Positions 25,367-34,113 of a DNA stretch of 64,000 bases are shown here, piece by piece. Source of the DNA: Belnapia mucosa (GTDB taxonomy: Bacteria > Pseudomonadota > Alphaproteobacteria > Acetobacterales > Acetobacteraceae). The notes beneath the pieces are model-generated. The model was given only the letters and a program-made list of their open reading frames with translations, was not told the origin of the DNA and made no database searches. The stretch covers positions 186,001 to 250,000 of the forward strand of contig NZ_JAEUXJ010000001.1 of NCBI RefSeq assembly GCF_016775475.1. Direction: 5' to 3'. The position numbers were made by a program, and so were the translations under genes. Positions within the stretch are counted from its first letter, which is position 1; each line of letters begins with the position of its first letter.

Positions 25367-26106
25367 ACCACGAAATACTGCGCGGTCACCATCCGGCTGT
25401 CATCCGCCGCCAGCCAGAGCACCATCCGCGCGATATCCGGCGGATAGAGCCGTTCCTTCAGGCATTGCCGGGTGAGGTTGTCGGCCTCGCTCTCCGGCGT
25501 CGCCCATTTCTCCAGCTGCCGCTCGGTGAAGATCCAGCCCGGCACCACCTCATTCACCCGGATCTTGCTGGGGCCGAGGTCGCGCGCCAGGCCGCGGGTC
25601 AGGCCACGGATCGCCGCCTTGGCGGTGGTATAGGCCGGCATCCCGCCCTGCGCCTTCATCCAGGAGACGCTGCCGAGATTGACGATGGAGCCACCCCCTG
25701 CCTCGATCATCATCGGCGCCACGGCCTGGGCGCAGAAGAAATGGTGGCGGAGATTGGTCTGCATCCGCTCGTCCCAATACTCCGGCTCGACCGTCTGCCA
25801 GCCATGCCGGTCGTCCCGCGCGGCATTGTTCACCAGCACCGTCACCGGGCCGAGCTTCGCCTTCGCCTCACCGATCGCTGCCCGCAGCGCCGCGATGTCG
25901 CGCAGGTCGCAGGGCAGGAAGAGCGATCCCGTCCGCTCCGCCACCTTCGGCCCATGCTCCCGGTCGAAATCGAGGAAGGCGACCCGCGCCCCCTGGCCGG
26001 CGAAATGCTCCACCATCGATGCGCCGATGCCGCTGGCGCCGCCGGTGATGAGCACGACCCGTCCCTTGAGGCTGGGATACTGGGCAAAGGCTTCGGTGCC
26101 GCTCAT
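25348..26106 (-). CDS. SDR family oxidoreductase
   Basis: 252-residue classical short-chain dehydrogenase. It shows TGGASGIG cofactor binding, Asp after the second strand (AFLDFDRE), which favours NAD(H), VLVNNAARDD, catalytic Ser (LGSVSWM) and YTTAK. The C-terminal QYFVVDGGSV is the standard SDR ending. The pattern resembles sugar and secondary-alcohol dehydrogenases. It lies 54 bp downstream of the M23 peptidase gene and may be cotranscribed with it, though function does not link them. Confidence 0.9.
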   Translation of the reverse strand: MSGTEAFAQYPSLKGRVVLITGGASGIGASMVEHFAGQGARVAFLDFDREHGPKVAERTGSLFLPCDLRDIAALRAAIGEAKAKLGPVTVLVNNAARDDRHGWQTVEPEYWDERMQTNLRHHFFCAQAVAPMMIEAGGGSIVNLGSVSWMKAQGGMPAYTTAKAAIRGLTRGLARDLGPSKIRVNEVVPGWIFTERQLEKWATPESEADNLTRQCLKERLYPPDIARMVLWLAADDSRMVTAQYFVVDGGSV

Positions 26107-26160
26107 GCCGGACGCTCCTCGTTGGTCATGCGGCCTGAACCGCCGATGTCCATGGGGGTT

Positions 26161-26967
26161 TCAGCCCGTGACCGGCGGTAACACGGGCTGGGCATCCAGC
26201 CAGGTCGCAAACCAGGACAGGCCGAAATGCAGATGCGGGCCAGTGACGCGGCCGGTGGCGCCGACCGCGCCGATCCGCTGCCCGGCTGCGACCCGCTCCC
26301 CCTCCGCCACCTCCTGCGCCGATTGGTGGGCATAGAGGCTGTTCACCCCATGGCCGTGGTCGATGACGGTCAGCCGGCCGAAGAAGAAGAAATCCGCCGC
26401 CAGCACCACCTGCCCGGCGGCGATGGCGCGGATCGGCGTGCCGGTCGGGGCGGCGATGTCGAAGCCGAAATGCGGCTGCCGCGGCTCCCCGTTCAGGATG
26501 CGCTGGCTGCCGAAGACGCCGCTGATCCGGCCATGCGCCGGCAGCAGGAATTCGGCGGCGAAATCGGTGCGGGCGCTGTCGGTGGCCCGCGCCGCGGCCA
26601 GCCTCTCCCGCTCGGCGGTGATGCGGCGCAGCGCCTCCGGGTCCGGCGTCACCTGGGCCGGGGGCAGGCCGCTGATGCGCTGCACCGGCCAGTCCCGCCG
26701 GGCGATGGCCAGGCGCTGCGCCTCCGCCCGGCCGCCAGGCGGGGTCACGGATAACACCGCCTCCGCCGCATGGTCGCGGCCGAAGCCGAAGGCATAGTCG
26801 CCTCCGGGTCCGACCCGGACCGGCCTTCCGTCCAGCACCAGCCGCGTCCCCGGCGCCACCCGTCCACGTACCAAGCCGCCCTGGGTCAGCCCTTCGGCCG
26901 GGATGGCCAGCGCCGGCCGGGCGAGCAGCAGGGCCGGCAGGGCGAGGGCGGTTCGACGGCGGATCAC
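26161..26967 (-). CDS. M23 family (LytM) metallopeptidase
   Basis: 268-residue exported zinc peptidase (signal MIRRRTALALPALLLARPALA). The C-terminal LytM domain has its zinc ligands: His and Asp in PHFGFDIAA and the HLH motif in GPHLHFGLSWF, with GHGVNSLYAHQS between. It should cleave peptidoglycan cross-links in the periplasm. The N-terminal half (about 25-110) is a beta-rich region of the type seen in other alphaproteobacterial M23 proteins. It overlaps xseA by 4 bp, a common arrangement in this group. Confidence 0.92.
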   Translation of the reverse strand: MIRRRTALALPALLLARPALAIPAEGLTQGGLVRGRVAPGTRLVLDGRPVRVGPGGDYAFGFGRDHAAEAVLSVTPPGGRAEAQRLAIARRDWPVQRISGLPPAQVTPDPEALRRITAERERLAAARATDSARTDFAAEFLLPAHGRISGVFGSQRILNGEPRQPHFGFDIAAPTGTPIRAIAAGQVVLAADFFFFGRLTVIDHGHGVNSLYAHQSAQEVAEGERVAAGQRIGAVGATGRVTGPHLHFGLSWFATWLDAQPVLPPVTG

Positions 26968-28421
26968 AGCAGGCTCTCCTGCGGGGGCGTCGCGCGTGGC
27001 TTCCGCTTCGGCGCGGGCCTGGTGCCATCGGCCGTCGCCTGGGCCTCGCCGTCGGCGAAGGTCAGCACCAGCCGGCCCCCGGGCGGGACGGCGCCGGCGC
27101 TGGTGATCGGCGTCCCTTCGGCATCCCGCACGAGGGCGAAGCCGCGCGACAGCACGGATTGGAAGGAGACGCTTTCCAGCCGCGCCACCAGCCCCTCCAG
27201 CCGCACCCGCTTCTCCCGCGCCAGCGACTCGACCGGGCGGCTGCTGAAGCGGGCGAGGGCAGGGGCGGTCCGCCCCCGCGCCTCGATCCGCTGCCAGGCG
27301 CCGCGGCCGCGCGCCAGCAGCAGGGCAATCGCCGCCCGCCGGGCCGCGATTCCCTCGCGCGGATGCGGCAGGCGCGGCGCCAGCCGGGACAGCTCCCCGC
27401 GCTTCCGCTGCACCAGACCGGGCAGGGCGAGGGTGAGCCGTTCACCCCGGTCCTCCAGCCGCTGGCGCATGGCGCCGAGGATGTTCGGCAGGTCCGGCAG
27501 GCCGCGTTCGGCCACCATCAGCCGGCGCCGCGCCCGCTCCAGCACCGCCCGGCCGAGTTGGAGCAGTCGCGCCTCGGTCTGCGCCAGGTCGGCGAGGAGG
27601 TCGGTGCGGGCCGGGATCGCCATCTCGGCCGCCGCAGTCGGCGTCGGGGCGCGGCGGTCGGAGGCGAAGTCGATCAGCGTGGTATCCGTCTCATGCCCGA
27701 CGGCGCTGATGAGGGGGATCGGGCTCTCGGCCGCGGCGCGGACCACGATCTCCTCGTTGAAGGCCATCAGATCCTCGAGGCTGCCGCCGCCGCGGGCCAC
27801 GATGATCACATCCGGCCGCATCCTGCCCTCCAGCCGGCCGAAGCCGCGGATGGCGGCGGCGATCTGCTCGGCCGCGCCCTGACCCTGGACGGCAACCGGC
27901 CAGAGGAGGATGCGGCGGGGGAAGCGGCGGGCGATGGTGGTGCGGATATCCTGGATCACCGCCCCCCGTTCGCTGGTCACCACGCCGATGGTCGCCGGCA
28001 GCATGGGCAGCGGGCGCTTGCGGTCGGGGTCGAACAGCCCCTCCTCCAGCAGGCGCTTCCGCAGCATCTCGATCCGGGCGAGCAGCGCGCCTTCCCCGGC
28101 GAATTCCAGACGGTCGATGACCAGCTGGTATTTCGAGCGGTCGGCATAGGTGCCGATCCGGCCCGTGGCGATCACCTCGATCCCGTTCTCCGGCTTCACC
28201 GCCAGCCGGCCGACCGAGGTCTTCCAGATGACGGATTCCAGCTTCGCCGCCTCATCCTTCAGGGAGAGGTAGATATGGCCGGAAGGGTAGCGCTTGAGCT
28301 CGGTGATCTCGCCCCGGACGCGGACGCGGCCGAAGCTCTCCTCCAGCGTCCGTTTGATGGCCCCGGCGATCTCGGAGACCGCGAATTCGGGGATGTTGGC
28401 CTTTGGGGCAGCAGTGTCCAT
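26964..28421 (-). CDS. xseA: exodeoxyribonuclease VII large subunit
   Basis: 485-residue nuclease subunit that, with XseB, degrades single-stranded DNA to oligonucleotides. It has the N-terminal OB-fold (FGRVRVRGEITELKRYPSGH), then ATIGVVTSERGAVIQDI, the DVIIVARGGGSLEDLMAFNE motif and ISAVGHETDTTLIDFASD, then a helical coiled region. The C-terminal LVLTFADGEAQATADG is also typical. No xseB is in the window. Divergent from purD with about 45 bp between starts. Confidence 0.96.
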   Translation of the reverse strand: MDTAAPKANIPEFAVSEIAGAIKRTLEESFGRVRVRGEITELKRYPSGHIYLSLKDEAAKLESVIWKTSVGRLAVKPENGIEVIATGRIGTYADRSKYQLVIDRLEFAGEGALLARIEMLRKRLLEEGLFDPDRKRPLPMLPATIGVVTSERGAVIQDIRTTIARRFPRRILLWPVAVQGQGAAEQIAAAIRGFGRLEGRMRPDVIIVARGGGSLEDLMAFNEEIVVRAAAESPIPLISAVGHETDTTLIDFASDRRAPTPTAAAEMAIPARTDLLADLAQTEARLLQLGRAVLERARRRLMVAERGLPDLPNILGAMRQRLEDRGERLTLALPGLVQRKRGELSRLAPRLPHPREGIAARRAAIALLLARGRGAWQRIEARGRTAPALARFSSRPVESLAREKRVRLEGLVARLESVSFQSVLSRGFALVRDAEGTPITSAGAVPPGGRLVLTFADGEAQATADGTRPAPKRKPRATPPQESLL

Positions 28422-28466
28422 GGCCCCACCTTATGCTAGAGGCGCCGGGCTTTGGAGGGTGCGGCG

Positions 28467-29735
28467 ATGAAGGTCCTGGTGGTCGGCGGCGGCGGGCGGG
28501 AACATGCGCTGTGCTGGGCCATCGCCCGTTCCCCCCTGCTCACGAAGCTCTATTGCGCCCCCGGCAATGCCGGCATCGCCGCGGTGGCGGAATGCGTGGC
28601 GCTCGGCGCCGAGGACATCCCCGGCCTGATCGGCTTCGCCGCGGCGCAGGGGATCGACCTGGTGGTGGTCGGGCCCGAGGCGCCGCTGACCCTCGGCCTC
28701 GCCGATGCCTGCGCCGCGGCCGGGCTGCGGTGCTTCGGCCCCGGCGCCGCAGCGGCCCGTCTGGAGGGCAGCAAGATCTTCACCCGCGAGGTTGCCGAGG
28801 CGGCTGGCGTGCCCGGCGCCATCTGGCGCCGGTTCGAGGCGCCGGATGCGGCGCTCGCCTGGGTTCGGCAGCAGGGCGCGCCGATCGTGGTCAAGGCCGA
28901 TGGGCTGGCCGCCGGCAAGGGCGTGGTCGTCGCCGCGACGGTCGGGGAGGCGGAGGCGGCCATCCAGGCGATCATGGTGGACCGCATCCATGGCGCGTCC
29001 GGCGCCAGCCTGCTGATCGAGGAATGCCTGATCGGCCAGGAGATCTCCTTCTTCGCCCTTTGCGATGGCGAGACCGCCCTGCCGCTCGGCGCGGCGCAGG
29101 ACCACAAGCGGGTCGGCGATGGCGATACCGGACCCAATACCGGCGGCATGGGCGCCTATACGCCGCCGCCCGTCTTCACGCCGGCGATGCAGGACCGGGT
29201 GATGGAGGAGATCATCCGCCCGACCCTGGCCGAGATGGCGCGGCGCGGCACGCCCTTCCGCGGCGTGCTCTTTGCCGGGCTGATGCTGACGGATGCGGGG
29301 CCGAAGCTGATCGAGTTCAATGTCCGCTTCGGCGATCCGGAATGCCAGGCGTTGATGATGCGGCTGCGCTCCGACCTGCTGGCCGCGCTGCTGGCGGCGG
29401 CGGAGGGGCGGCTCGGCGAGGTCGCGCTGGACTGGGACCCGCGGCCGAGCCTGACGGTGGTGATGGCCGCCGCCGGCTATCCCGGTGCGTATCGCAAGGT
29501 GACGGCGATCCGCGGCCTCGACCGCGCCGCCGCCATCCCGGGTGTCGAGGTCTTCCATGCCGGGACGAGCCTCGGTGCCGATGGCACGGTGCTGGCCCAG
29601 GGCGGGCGCGTGCTCGGCGTCACCGCCATCGGCGCGACGCTGCGGGAAGCGCGCGATGCGGCCTATCGCGCGGTGGATGCGATCGACTGGCCGGAAGGCT
29701 TCTGCCGCCGCGATATCGCGCACCGGGCGTTGTAA
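28467..29735 (+). CDS. purD: phosphoribosylamine--glycine ligase (GAR synthetase)
   Basis: 422-residue ATP-grasp ligase for step 2 of purine synthesis (PRA + glycine + ATP to GAR). Motifs: [32 protein letters not shown]-grasp lid ([16 protein letters not shown]), [20 protein letters not shown], and metal-binding [13 protein letters not shown]. The ATG at 28467 follows GGAGGGTGCGG; a TTG five codons upstream is unlikely. It is separated from the purC-L block at the other end of the window. Confidence 0.97.
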   Translation: MKVLVVGGGGREHALCWAIARSPLLTKLYCAPGNAGIAAVAECVALGAEDIPGLIGFAAAQGIDLVVVGPEAPLTLGLADACAAAGLRCFGPGAAAARLEGSKIFTREVAEAAGVPGAIWRRFEAPDAALAWVRQQGAPIVVKADGLAAGKGVVVAATVGEAEAAIQAIMVDRIHGASGASLLIEECLIGQEISFFALCDGETALPLGAAQDHKRVGDGDTGPNTGGMGAYTPPPVFTPAMQDRVMEEIIRPTLAEMARRGTPFRGVLFAGLMLTDAGPKLIEFNVRFGDPECQALMMRLRSDLLAALLAAAEGRLGEVALDWDPRPSLTVVMAAAGYPGAYRKVTAIRGLDRAAAIPGVEVFHAGTSLGADGTVLAQGGRVLGVTAIGATLREARDAAYRAVDAIDWPEGFCRRDIAHRAL

Positions 29736-29972
29736 CCGTAATGTTTAAATGGGCCGTAAACTGCTCGTAACGGGCAAGATATTGTCCAAGCACAGTATTG
29801 CGATGTCAAAGCGGTCTTGCCTGCCGGCCGGGCGAGCGTGTAGGGCTAGGGGCGTCAGGACGCTCGTCGTCCGCCAGGTCTTCGGGGCAGCCTGGGGCTC
29901 ATGTCGTGGGGACGGCAGGGACCCGTAGGGGGGCAGGCTTCGGAACCCGGTAGTCCAGACCCGGTGGAGCGA

Positions 29973-31517
29973 ATGGGGATGCCCAGAGGGACCAGGACAT
30001 CGCGTGACGCCATGGGCTTCGGGGCGACGCGCATCGCGCGCCTCGCGCAGCCAGCCATGACGCTGTCGATGTTGGCCATGCTTGCAGCCTGCGGGCAGCA
30101 AGCCACGACTCGCCATGCCACCACCCATGTCGCGGTGACGCATGGCAATTACAACCGGCCTGCCAGCTATGATCCGCCCGGCCCTGCCGGCGATCCCTGG
30201 GGGCCCTATATCCGTCAGGCCTCGCGCCGCTTCGACGTGCCGGAGCGCTGGCTCCGCGAGGTGATGCGCCAGGAATCGGGCGGGCGCAGCAGCGCGACCA
30301 GCCCGGTCGGCGCCATGGGGCTGATGCAGGTCATGCCCGGCACCTATCGGGAACTGCAGTCGCGCTACGGCCTCGGCGACGATCCGTACCACCCGTACGA
30401 CAGCATCATGGCGGGTGCGGCCTATATCCGCGAGATGTACGACCTCTACGGCTCGCCCGCCTTCCTTGCCGCCTATAATGCGGGGCCGCGGCGGCTGGAG
30501 GACTATCTCTGGAACAGCAAGGGGCTGCCGGCGGAGACGCGCAACTACGTCGCCCGAATCGGCCCCAATATCGTCGCCCACCACCCGAGCCGCCGCGCGG
30601 CGCCGGAGGTCTATGCGGCGGCCGAGATTCCGCTGAGCATCCCGCCGGGGCCCCGGCGGATGGACCAGGCGACGATGCTGGCGCTGCGTGAGCAGCGGCA
30701 GGCGGTCGATCCTGGCATCCAGGTCGCGCAGCTCCCGGCCGGGCCAGTGGTGCGCATGGAGCCGATCCCGGACGGCAGCACCTTCGCGCAATCCCTGCCG
30801 ACCGCGCCGCAGCCCGGCTCCGCCCTCGTGGCGTCGGCGCCGGTGCAACTCGCCTCGCTCGACAGCGGCTCCGTCGTGCGGATGGATCCCATCCCGGACG
30901 GCTCCACCGCCGAGGGCGCCGTCCGCATCATGGAGTCGGAGGCGCGCAGCCAGGCCGAGACGCGCAGCATGCCCGAGCCGCGCAGCGTTTCGCTACCGCC
31001 GCCGGTCCAGCGTCCGACGCAGATGGCCGCGGTGATGGCGCCGCCGGTGCGCGCGGCCGCGCCCTCGGCCCGGCCTTCGGTGCTCGCCGCCGCCCATGCG
31101 GCGCCGGCGCCCCGGCAGCAGCAGGTCGCCATGGCCGCGGCGGCACCGGCCCCGGTCATGAACCAGCCCCAGCCGGTGATGGCGCGCGGCTTCGGCCTGC
31201 TGGGCACCGCCCAGGCCAGTCCGATCCCCGCCACTCTGCGGGCCACGACGCCGCGGCTGCAGCCGACGCCTGGCGCCTGGGCGGTGCAGGTGGGCGCCTT
31301 CGCCAGCCAGAACCTGGCGCGCGATGCCGCCAATACCGCCCGCGATGCGAGCGGCGGCCCCGGCGCCCGCGCCATGGTGCAGCCGGTCGCCGCCGGCCGG
31401 AGCACGCTCTACCGGGCCCGCGTCACCGGCCTCTCCCAGCCTGCGGCCCAGGCGGTCTGCGACCGGCTGCGCCGCAGCGGCGCCTGCATGGTGCTGTCGC
31501 CCGACGCACAGAGCTGA
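29973..31517 (+). CDS. lytic transglycosylase lipoprotein with SPOR domain
   Basis: 514-residue envelope protein. A long signal with lipobox (LSMLAMLAAC) anchors it. Residues about 70-190 form an SLT domain: catalytic Glu in VMRQESGGRSSATSPVGAMG, LMQVMPGT, FLAAYNAGPRRLEDYL. A long Pro/Ala linker contains the motif V-V-R-M-(E/D)-P-I-P-D-G-S-T twice (30747-30782 and 30873-30908). The last 75 residues are a SPOR domain (GAWAVQVGAFASQNLA), which binds denuded glycan at the septum. It probably works in cell-wall cleavage at division. ATG 29973 follows GGTGGAG; ATG 30012 is an alternative. Confidence 0.9.
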   Translation: MGMPRGTRTSRDAMGFGATRIARLAQPAMTLSMLAMLAACGQQATTRHATTHVAVTHGNYNRPASYDPPGPAGDPWGPYIRQASRRFDVPERWLREVMRQESGGRSSATSPVGAMGLMQVMPGTYRELQSRYGLGDDPYHPYDSIMAGAAYIREMYDLYGSPAFLAAYNAGPRRLEDYLWNSKGLPAETRNYVARIGPNIVAHHPSRRAAPEVYAAAEIPLSIPPGPRRMDQATMLALREQRQAVDPGIQVAQLPAGPVVRMEPIPDGSTFAQSLPTAPQPGSALVASAPVQLASLDSGSVVRMDPIPDGSTAEGAVRIMESEARSQAETRSMPEPRSVSLPPPVQRPTQMAAVMAPPVRAAAPSARPSVLAAAHAAPAPRQQQVAMAAAAPAPVMNQPQPVMARGFGLLGTAQASPIPATLRATTPRLQPTPGAWAVQVGAFASQNLARDAANTARDASGGPGARAMVQPVAAGRSTLYRARVTGLSQPAAQAVCDRLRRSGACMVLSPDAQS

Positions 31518-31528
31518 CGGCGCCGGAA

Positions 31529-31549
31529 CCCCGCCCCTCGGGGCGGGTT
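31529..31549 (+). terminator. hairpin after the transglycosylase gene
   Basis: CCCGCCCC/GGGGCGGG forms an 8-bp stem with a very short loop (about 31530-31547), flanked by AA and TT that can extend it. A second stem, GGGGCCGG/CCGGCCCC, lies at 31561-31582. They sit between the transglycosylase stop and the acidic-protein start. T-content is low, so termination is likely but not certain. Confidence 0.5.
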
Positions 31550-31609
31550 CAACGGTTTGCGGGGCCGGCACAGGCCGGCCCCATCGTCAGGCTGCGGAGG
31601 AAGGACGGG

Positions 31610-31828
31610 ATGCGGACCACCGAGGACCTGATGGAGCTCGGCTTCCCGGAAGCCTGGCCCCTGCTGCATGCCGGCGGCGCCCCCGATGAGGACGATGCCG
31701 ATCTCGACGAGGATGACGAAGACCTCGACGAGGACGAGGACGACGAAGACCTCGACGACGAGGACGATGAGGAACTCGACGACGAGGACGACGAAGACCT
31801 CGACGAGGAAGATGAGGAGGAGGAGTAG
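31610..31828 (+). CDS. small extremely acidic protein
   Basis: 72-residue protein with two parts: a 25-residue normal start (MRTTEDLMELGFPEAWPLLH) and a 47-residue tail of which 41 residues are Asp or Glu, broken by Leu at roughly 7-9-residue intervals (D-E-D-L units). The ribosome site (GGAGGAAGG) is strong. The tail DNA is a set of degenerate GACGAGGAC-type repeats, so its length could change by slippage. It has no known catalytic motif; a DNA mimic, a cation buffer or a binding tail are possibilities only. Confidence 0.6.
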   Translation: MRTTEDLMELGFPEAWPLLHAGGAPDEDDADLDEDDEDLDEDEDDEDLDDEDDEELDDEDDEDLDEEDEEEE

Positions 31829-31839
31829 CCTCCCCGCTT

Positions 31840-31901
31840 CCTGAGCCCCCCTTGCCGTCCGGCCGCGCCTCGCTCAGGCTGGACGGCAGGATCAAAGGGG
31901 G
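31840..31901 (+). promoter_or_regulatory. structured leader that can mask the ribosome site of the acyl-CoA synthetase gene
   Basis: TGCCGTCC (31853-31860) pairs perfectly with GGACGGCA (31881-31888). Outside it, CCCCCTT (31847-31853) can pair with AAGGGGG (31895-31901), which is the ribosome-binding site of the gene starting at 31911. CCTGAG (31840-31845) can instead pair with CTCAGG (31873-31878) inside the loop, a pseudoknot-like alternative. It could be a terminator of the acidic gene or a translational switch. Confidence 0.4.
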
Positions 31902-31910
31902 AAGCTGCCA

Positions 31911-34043
31911 ATGACTACTGCGCCGGTGATATCGGGATTCGCCTCACTCGATGCCCTGGTGCGGCCGCGCTCCGTCGCCGTCATCGGTGCCTCGGATGAG
32001 CCGGCCCGGATCGGCGGCCGCCCCATCGCTTATATGAAGGATCGCGGCTTCGCCGGCCCGATCTGGCCGGTGAACCCGAAGCGCCCGACCGTCCAGGGGC
32101 TTCCCGCCTTCGCCTCCATCGCCGAGCTGCCCGCCGCACCCGACGTCGCCATCATCGCCGTGCCGTCGGCGCTCGCCATCCAGGCGCTCGACGAGCTCGG
32201 CACCAAGGGCTGCCGCGCCGTCATCTGCTTCACCGCCGGCTTCGCCGAGATGGACGAGAAGGGGGCCGAAGAGCAGCAGCGGATGACGGCGGTCGCCCGC
32301 AAGCACGGCATCCGCCTGCTCGGCCCCAACTGCCTCGGCGTCTTCAACGACGCCATCCGCTTCTACGGCACCTTCACCGCGAGCTTCGAGAAGGGCTGGC
32401 CGATCCCCGGGCGCATCGGCATCGCCTCGCAATCCGGCGCCTATGGCACGCATATCTTCTCGGCGGCGCTCGACCGCGGCATCGGCACCCAGGTCTGCAT
32501 CACCACAGGCAATGAGGCCGAGGTCGCGCTCGGCGACGTGCTGGGCTGGATGGCCCAGGCCCCCGAGGTCGATGTCATCTGCGCCTATGCCGAGGGTATC
32601 CGCGAGCGCGAGAGTTTCCTCGCCGCCCTCGACCTAGCGCGGCGCAACCGCAAGCCGATCGTGATGATGAAGGTCGGCCGCAGTCAATTGGGCGGCGCCG
32701 CGGCGCAGTCCCACACCGCCTCCATCGCCGGCGACGACGCCGTCACCCAGGCCGTGCTCGACGAATTCGGCGTGGTCCGGGCGCGGACGACGGAGGAGAT
32801 GCTCGACATCGCCTATGCCGCGACGCGCCGCATCTACCCGGCCAAGAACACCCTCGGCGTGCTGACCGTCTCGGGCGGCGCCGGCGTGCTGATCTCGGAC
32901 GCGGCCGAGGCCGCCGGCCTGCCCATGCCGCCCATGCCGGAGGAGGCGCAGGCGAAGCTGCGGGCGCTGATCCCCTTCTGCGCCCCGCGCAACCCGGTCG
33001 ACTGCACCGCGCAGGTGACGAACGACCTGAAGCTCATCTCGACATTTGCCGAAAGTGTGGCCGTCGATGGTGGCTACAGCTCCATCCTTTCCTTCTGGTC
33101 GCAGACCGCCGCCGGCCGCAGCCTCGGGCCCAAGCTGCATGAGCAGATGCGGGCGATCCGCGAGGCGCATCCGGATCGGCTCTGGGTCATGTCCATGCTC
33201 GCGCCGAACAAGGTGCGCGATTACGAAGCGGATGGCTGGCTCTGCTTCGAGGACCCGTCGCGCGCCGTCGTCGCGATCGAGGCGATGGGCCGCTTCGGCG
33301 CCGCCTTCGCCAAGGCCGAGGCGCCGCAGCCCGAGATCCCGCTTCCCAAGGTCGAGCTGCCGCCGACCACGCCGAGCGAGGCCGTGGCCAAGTCGCTGCT
33401 GGACGCCGCCGGCGTGCCCGCCGTGCCGGAACATGCCGCGCCGGATAGCGAAGCCGCAGTCGCCGCGGCCGAGAGCATCGGCTACCCGGTGGTGCTGAAG
33501 ATCCTCAGCCCCGACATCCTGCACAAGAGCGAAATCGGCGGCGTGCTGCTCGACATTGCCAATGCAGATCAGGTGAGGCAGGGCTTCGGGACCCTGCTCG
33601 ACCGCGCCCGCCACCATGCGCCGGCGGCGCGGATCGAGGGCGTGCTTGTCGCCAAGCAGATCCCAACAAAGGGAGAAGGGGGCGCGGTCGAGATGGCGCT
33701 CGGCATCTTCCGCGACCCGGTCTTCGGCCCGGTGGCGATGGTGGGCCTGGGCGGCATCTTCATCGAGGTGCTGAAGGACGTTGCCTTCCGCCGCTGCCCC
33801 TTCGATACGGCGGAGGCGGAGCGGATGATCCGCTCGCTGCGCGGCTTCCCGCTGCTGGATGGCGCCCGCGGCCGGCCGAAGGCGGATGTGGCGGCGCTCG
33901 CCAAGGCGCTCTCGGCCCTCTCGGCCTTCGCCGTCGCGGCCGGGCCGCGGCTGGCGGGCGTCGACGTGAACCCGCTGCTGGTCCTGCCGGCCGGCCAGGG
34001 CTGTTATGCCGCTGATGCGGTGATCGAGGTTGGTGCGGCCTGA
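31911..34043 (+). CDS. acetate/acyl--CoA ligase (ADP-forming) family protein
   Basis: 710-residue fusion of the alpha and beta parts of NDP-forming acyl-CoA synthetases. Residues 1-130 are the CoA-binding Rossmann domain (RPRSVAVIGASDEPARIGGR), 150-290 the ligase domain with the SHTASIAGDD motif holding the likely phospho-His, and about 490-705 an ATP-grasp domain (GYPVVLKILSPDILHKSEIGG, MVGLGGIFIEVLKDV). It would make acyl-CoA from an acid, or ATP from acyl-CoA. It heads an acyl-CoA catabolic gene group. The ribosome site AAAGGGGGAAG may be masked by a leader hairpin. Confidence 0.92.
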   Translation: MTTAPVISGFASLDALVRPRSVAVIGASDEPARIGGRPIAYMKDRGFAGPIWPVNPKRPTVQGLPAFASIAELPAAPDVAIIAVPSALAIQALDELGTKGCRAVICFTAGFAEMDEKGAEEQQRMTAVARKHGIRLLGPNCLGVFNDAIRFYGTFTASFEKGWPIPGRIGIASQSGAYGTHIFSAALDRGIGTQVCITTGNEAEVALGDVLGWMAQAPEVDVICAYAEGIRERESFLAALDLARRNRKPIVMMKVGRSQLGGAAAQSHTASIAGDDAVTQAVLDEFGVVRARTTEEMLDIAYAATRRIYPAKNTLGVLTVSGGAGVLISDAAEAAGLPMPPMPEEAQAKLRALIPFCAPRNPVDCTAQVTNDLKLISTFAESVAVDGGYSSILSFWSQTAAGRSLGPKLHEQMRAIREAHPDRLWVMSMLAPNKVRDYEADGWLCFEDPSRAVVAIEAMGRFGAAFAKAEAPQPEIPLPKVELPPTTPSEAVAKSLLDAAGVPAVPEHAAPDSEAAVAAAESIGYPVVLKILSPDILHKSEIGGVLLDIANADQVRQGFGTLLDRARHHAPAARIEGVLVAKQIPTKGEGGAVEMALGIFRDPVFGPVAMVGLGGIFIEVLKDVAFRRCPFDTAEAERMIRSLRGFPLLDGARGRPKADVAALAKALSALSAFAVAAGPRLAGVDVNPLLVLPAGQGCYAADAVIEVGAA

Positions 34044-34113
34044 TGGCCGGAGGCGCCATGGCGCCGGAGGTCTGAATCAGCCCGCCAGACATCAGATGGA
34101 GCGAAGCACTGAG

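Noticed and set aside
31680..31828. Possible CRISPR or satellite repeat
   Set aside because: The short repeats encode the D/E tail in one frame and have no unique spacers.
31549..31911. Minus-strand Ser-rich frame opposite the acidic gene
   Set aside because: Poly-Ser is simply the complement of the Asp/Glu repeat DNA in another frame.
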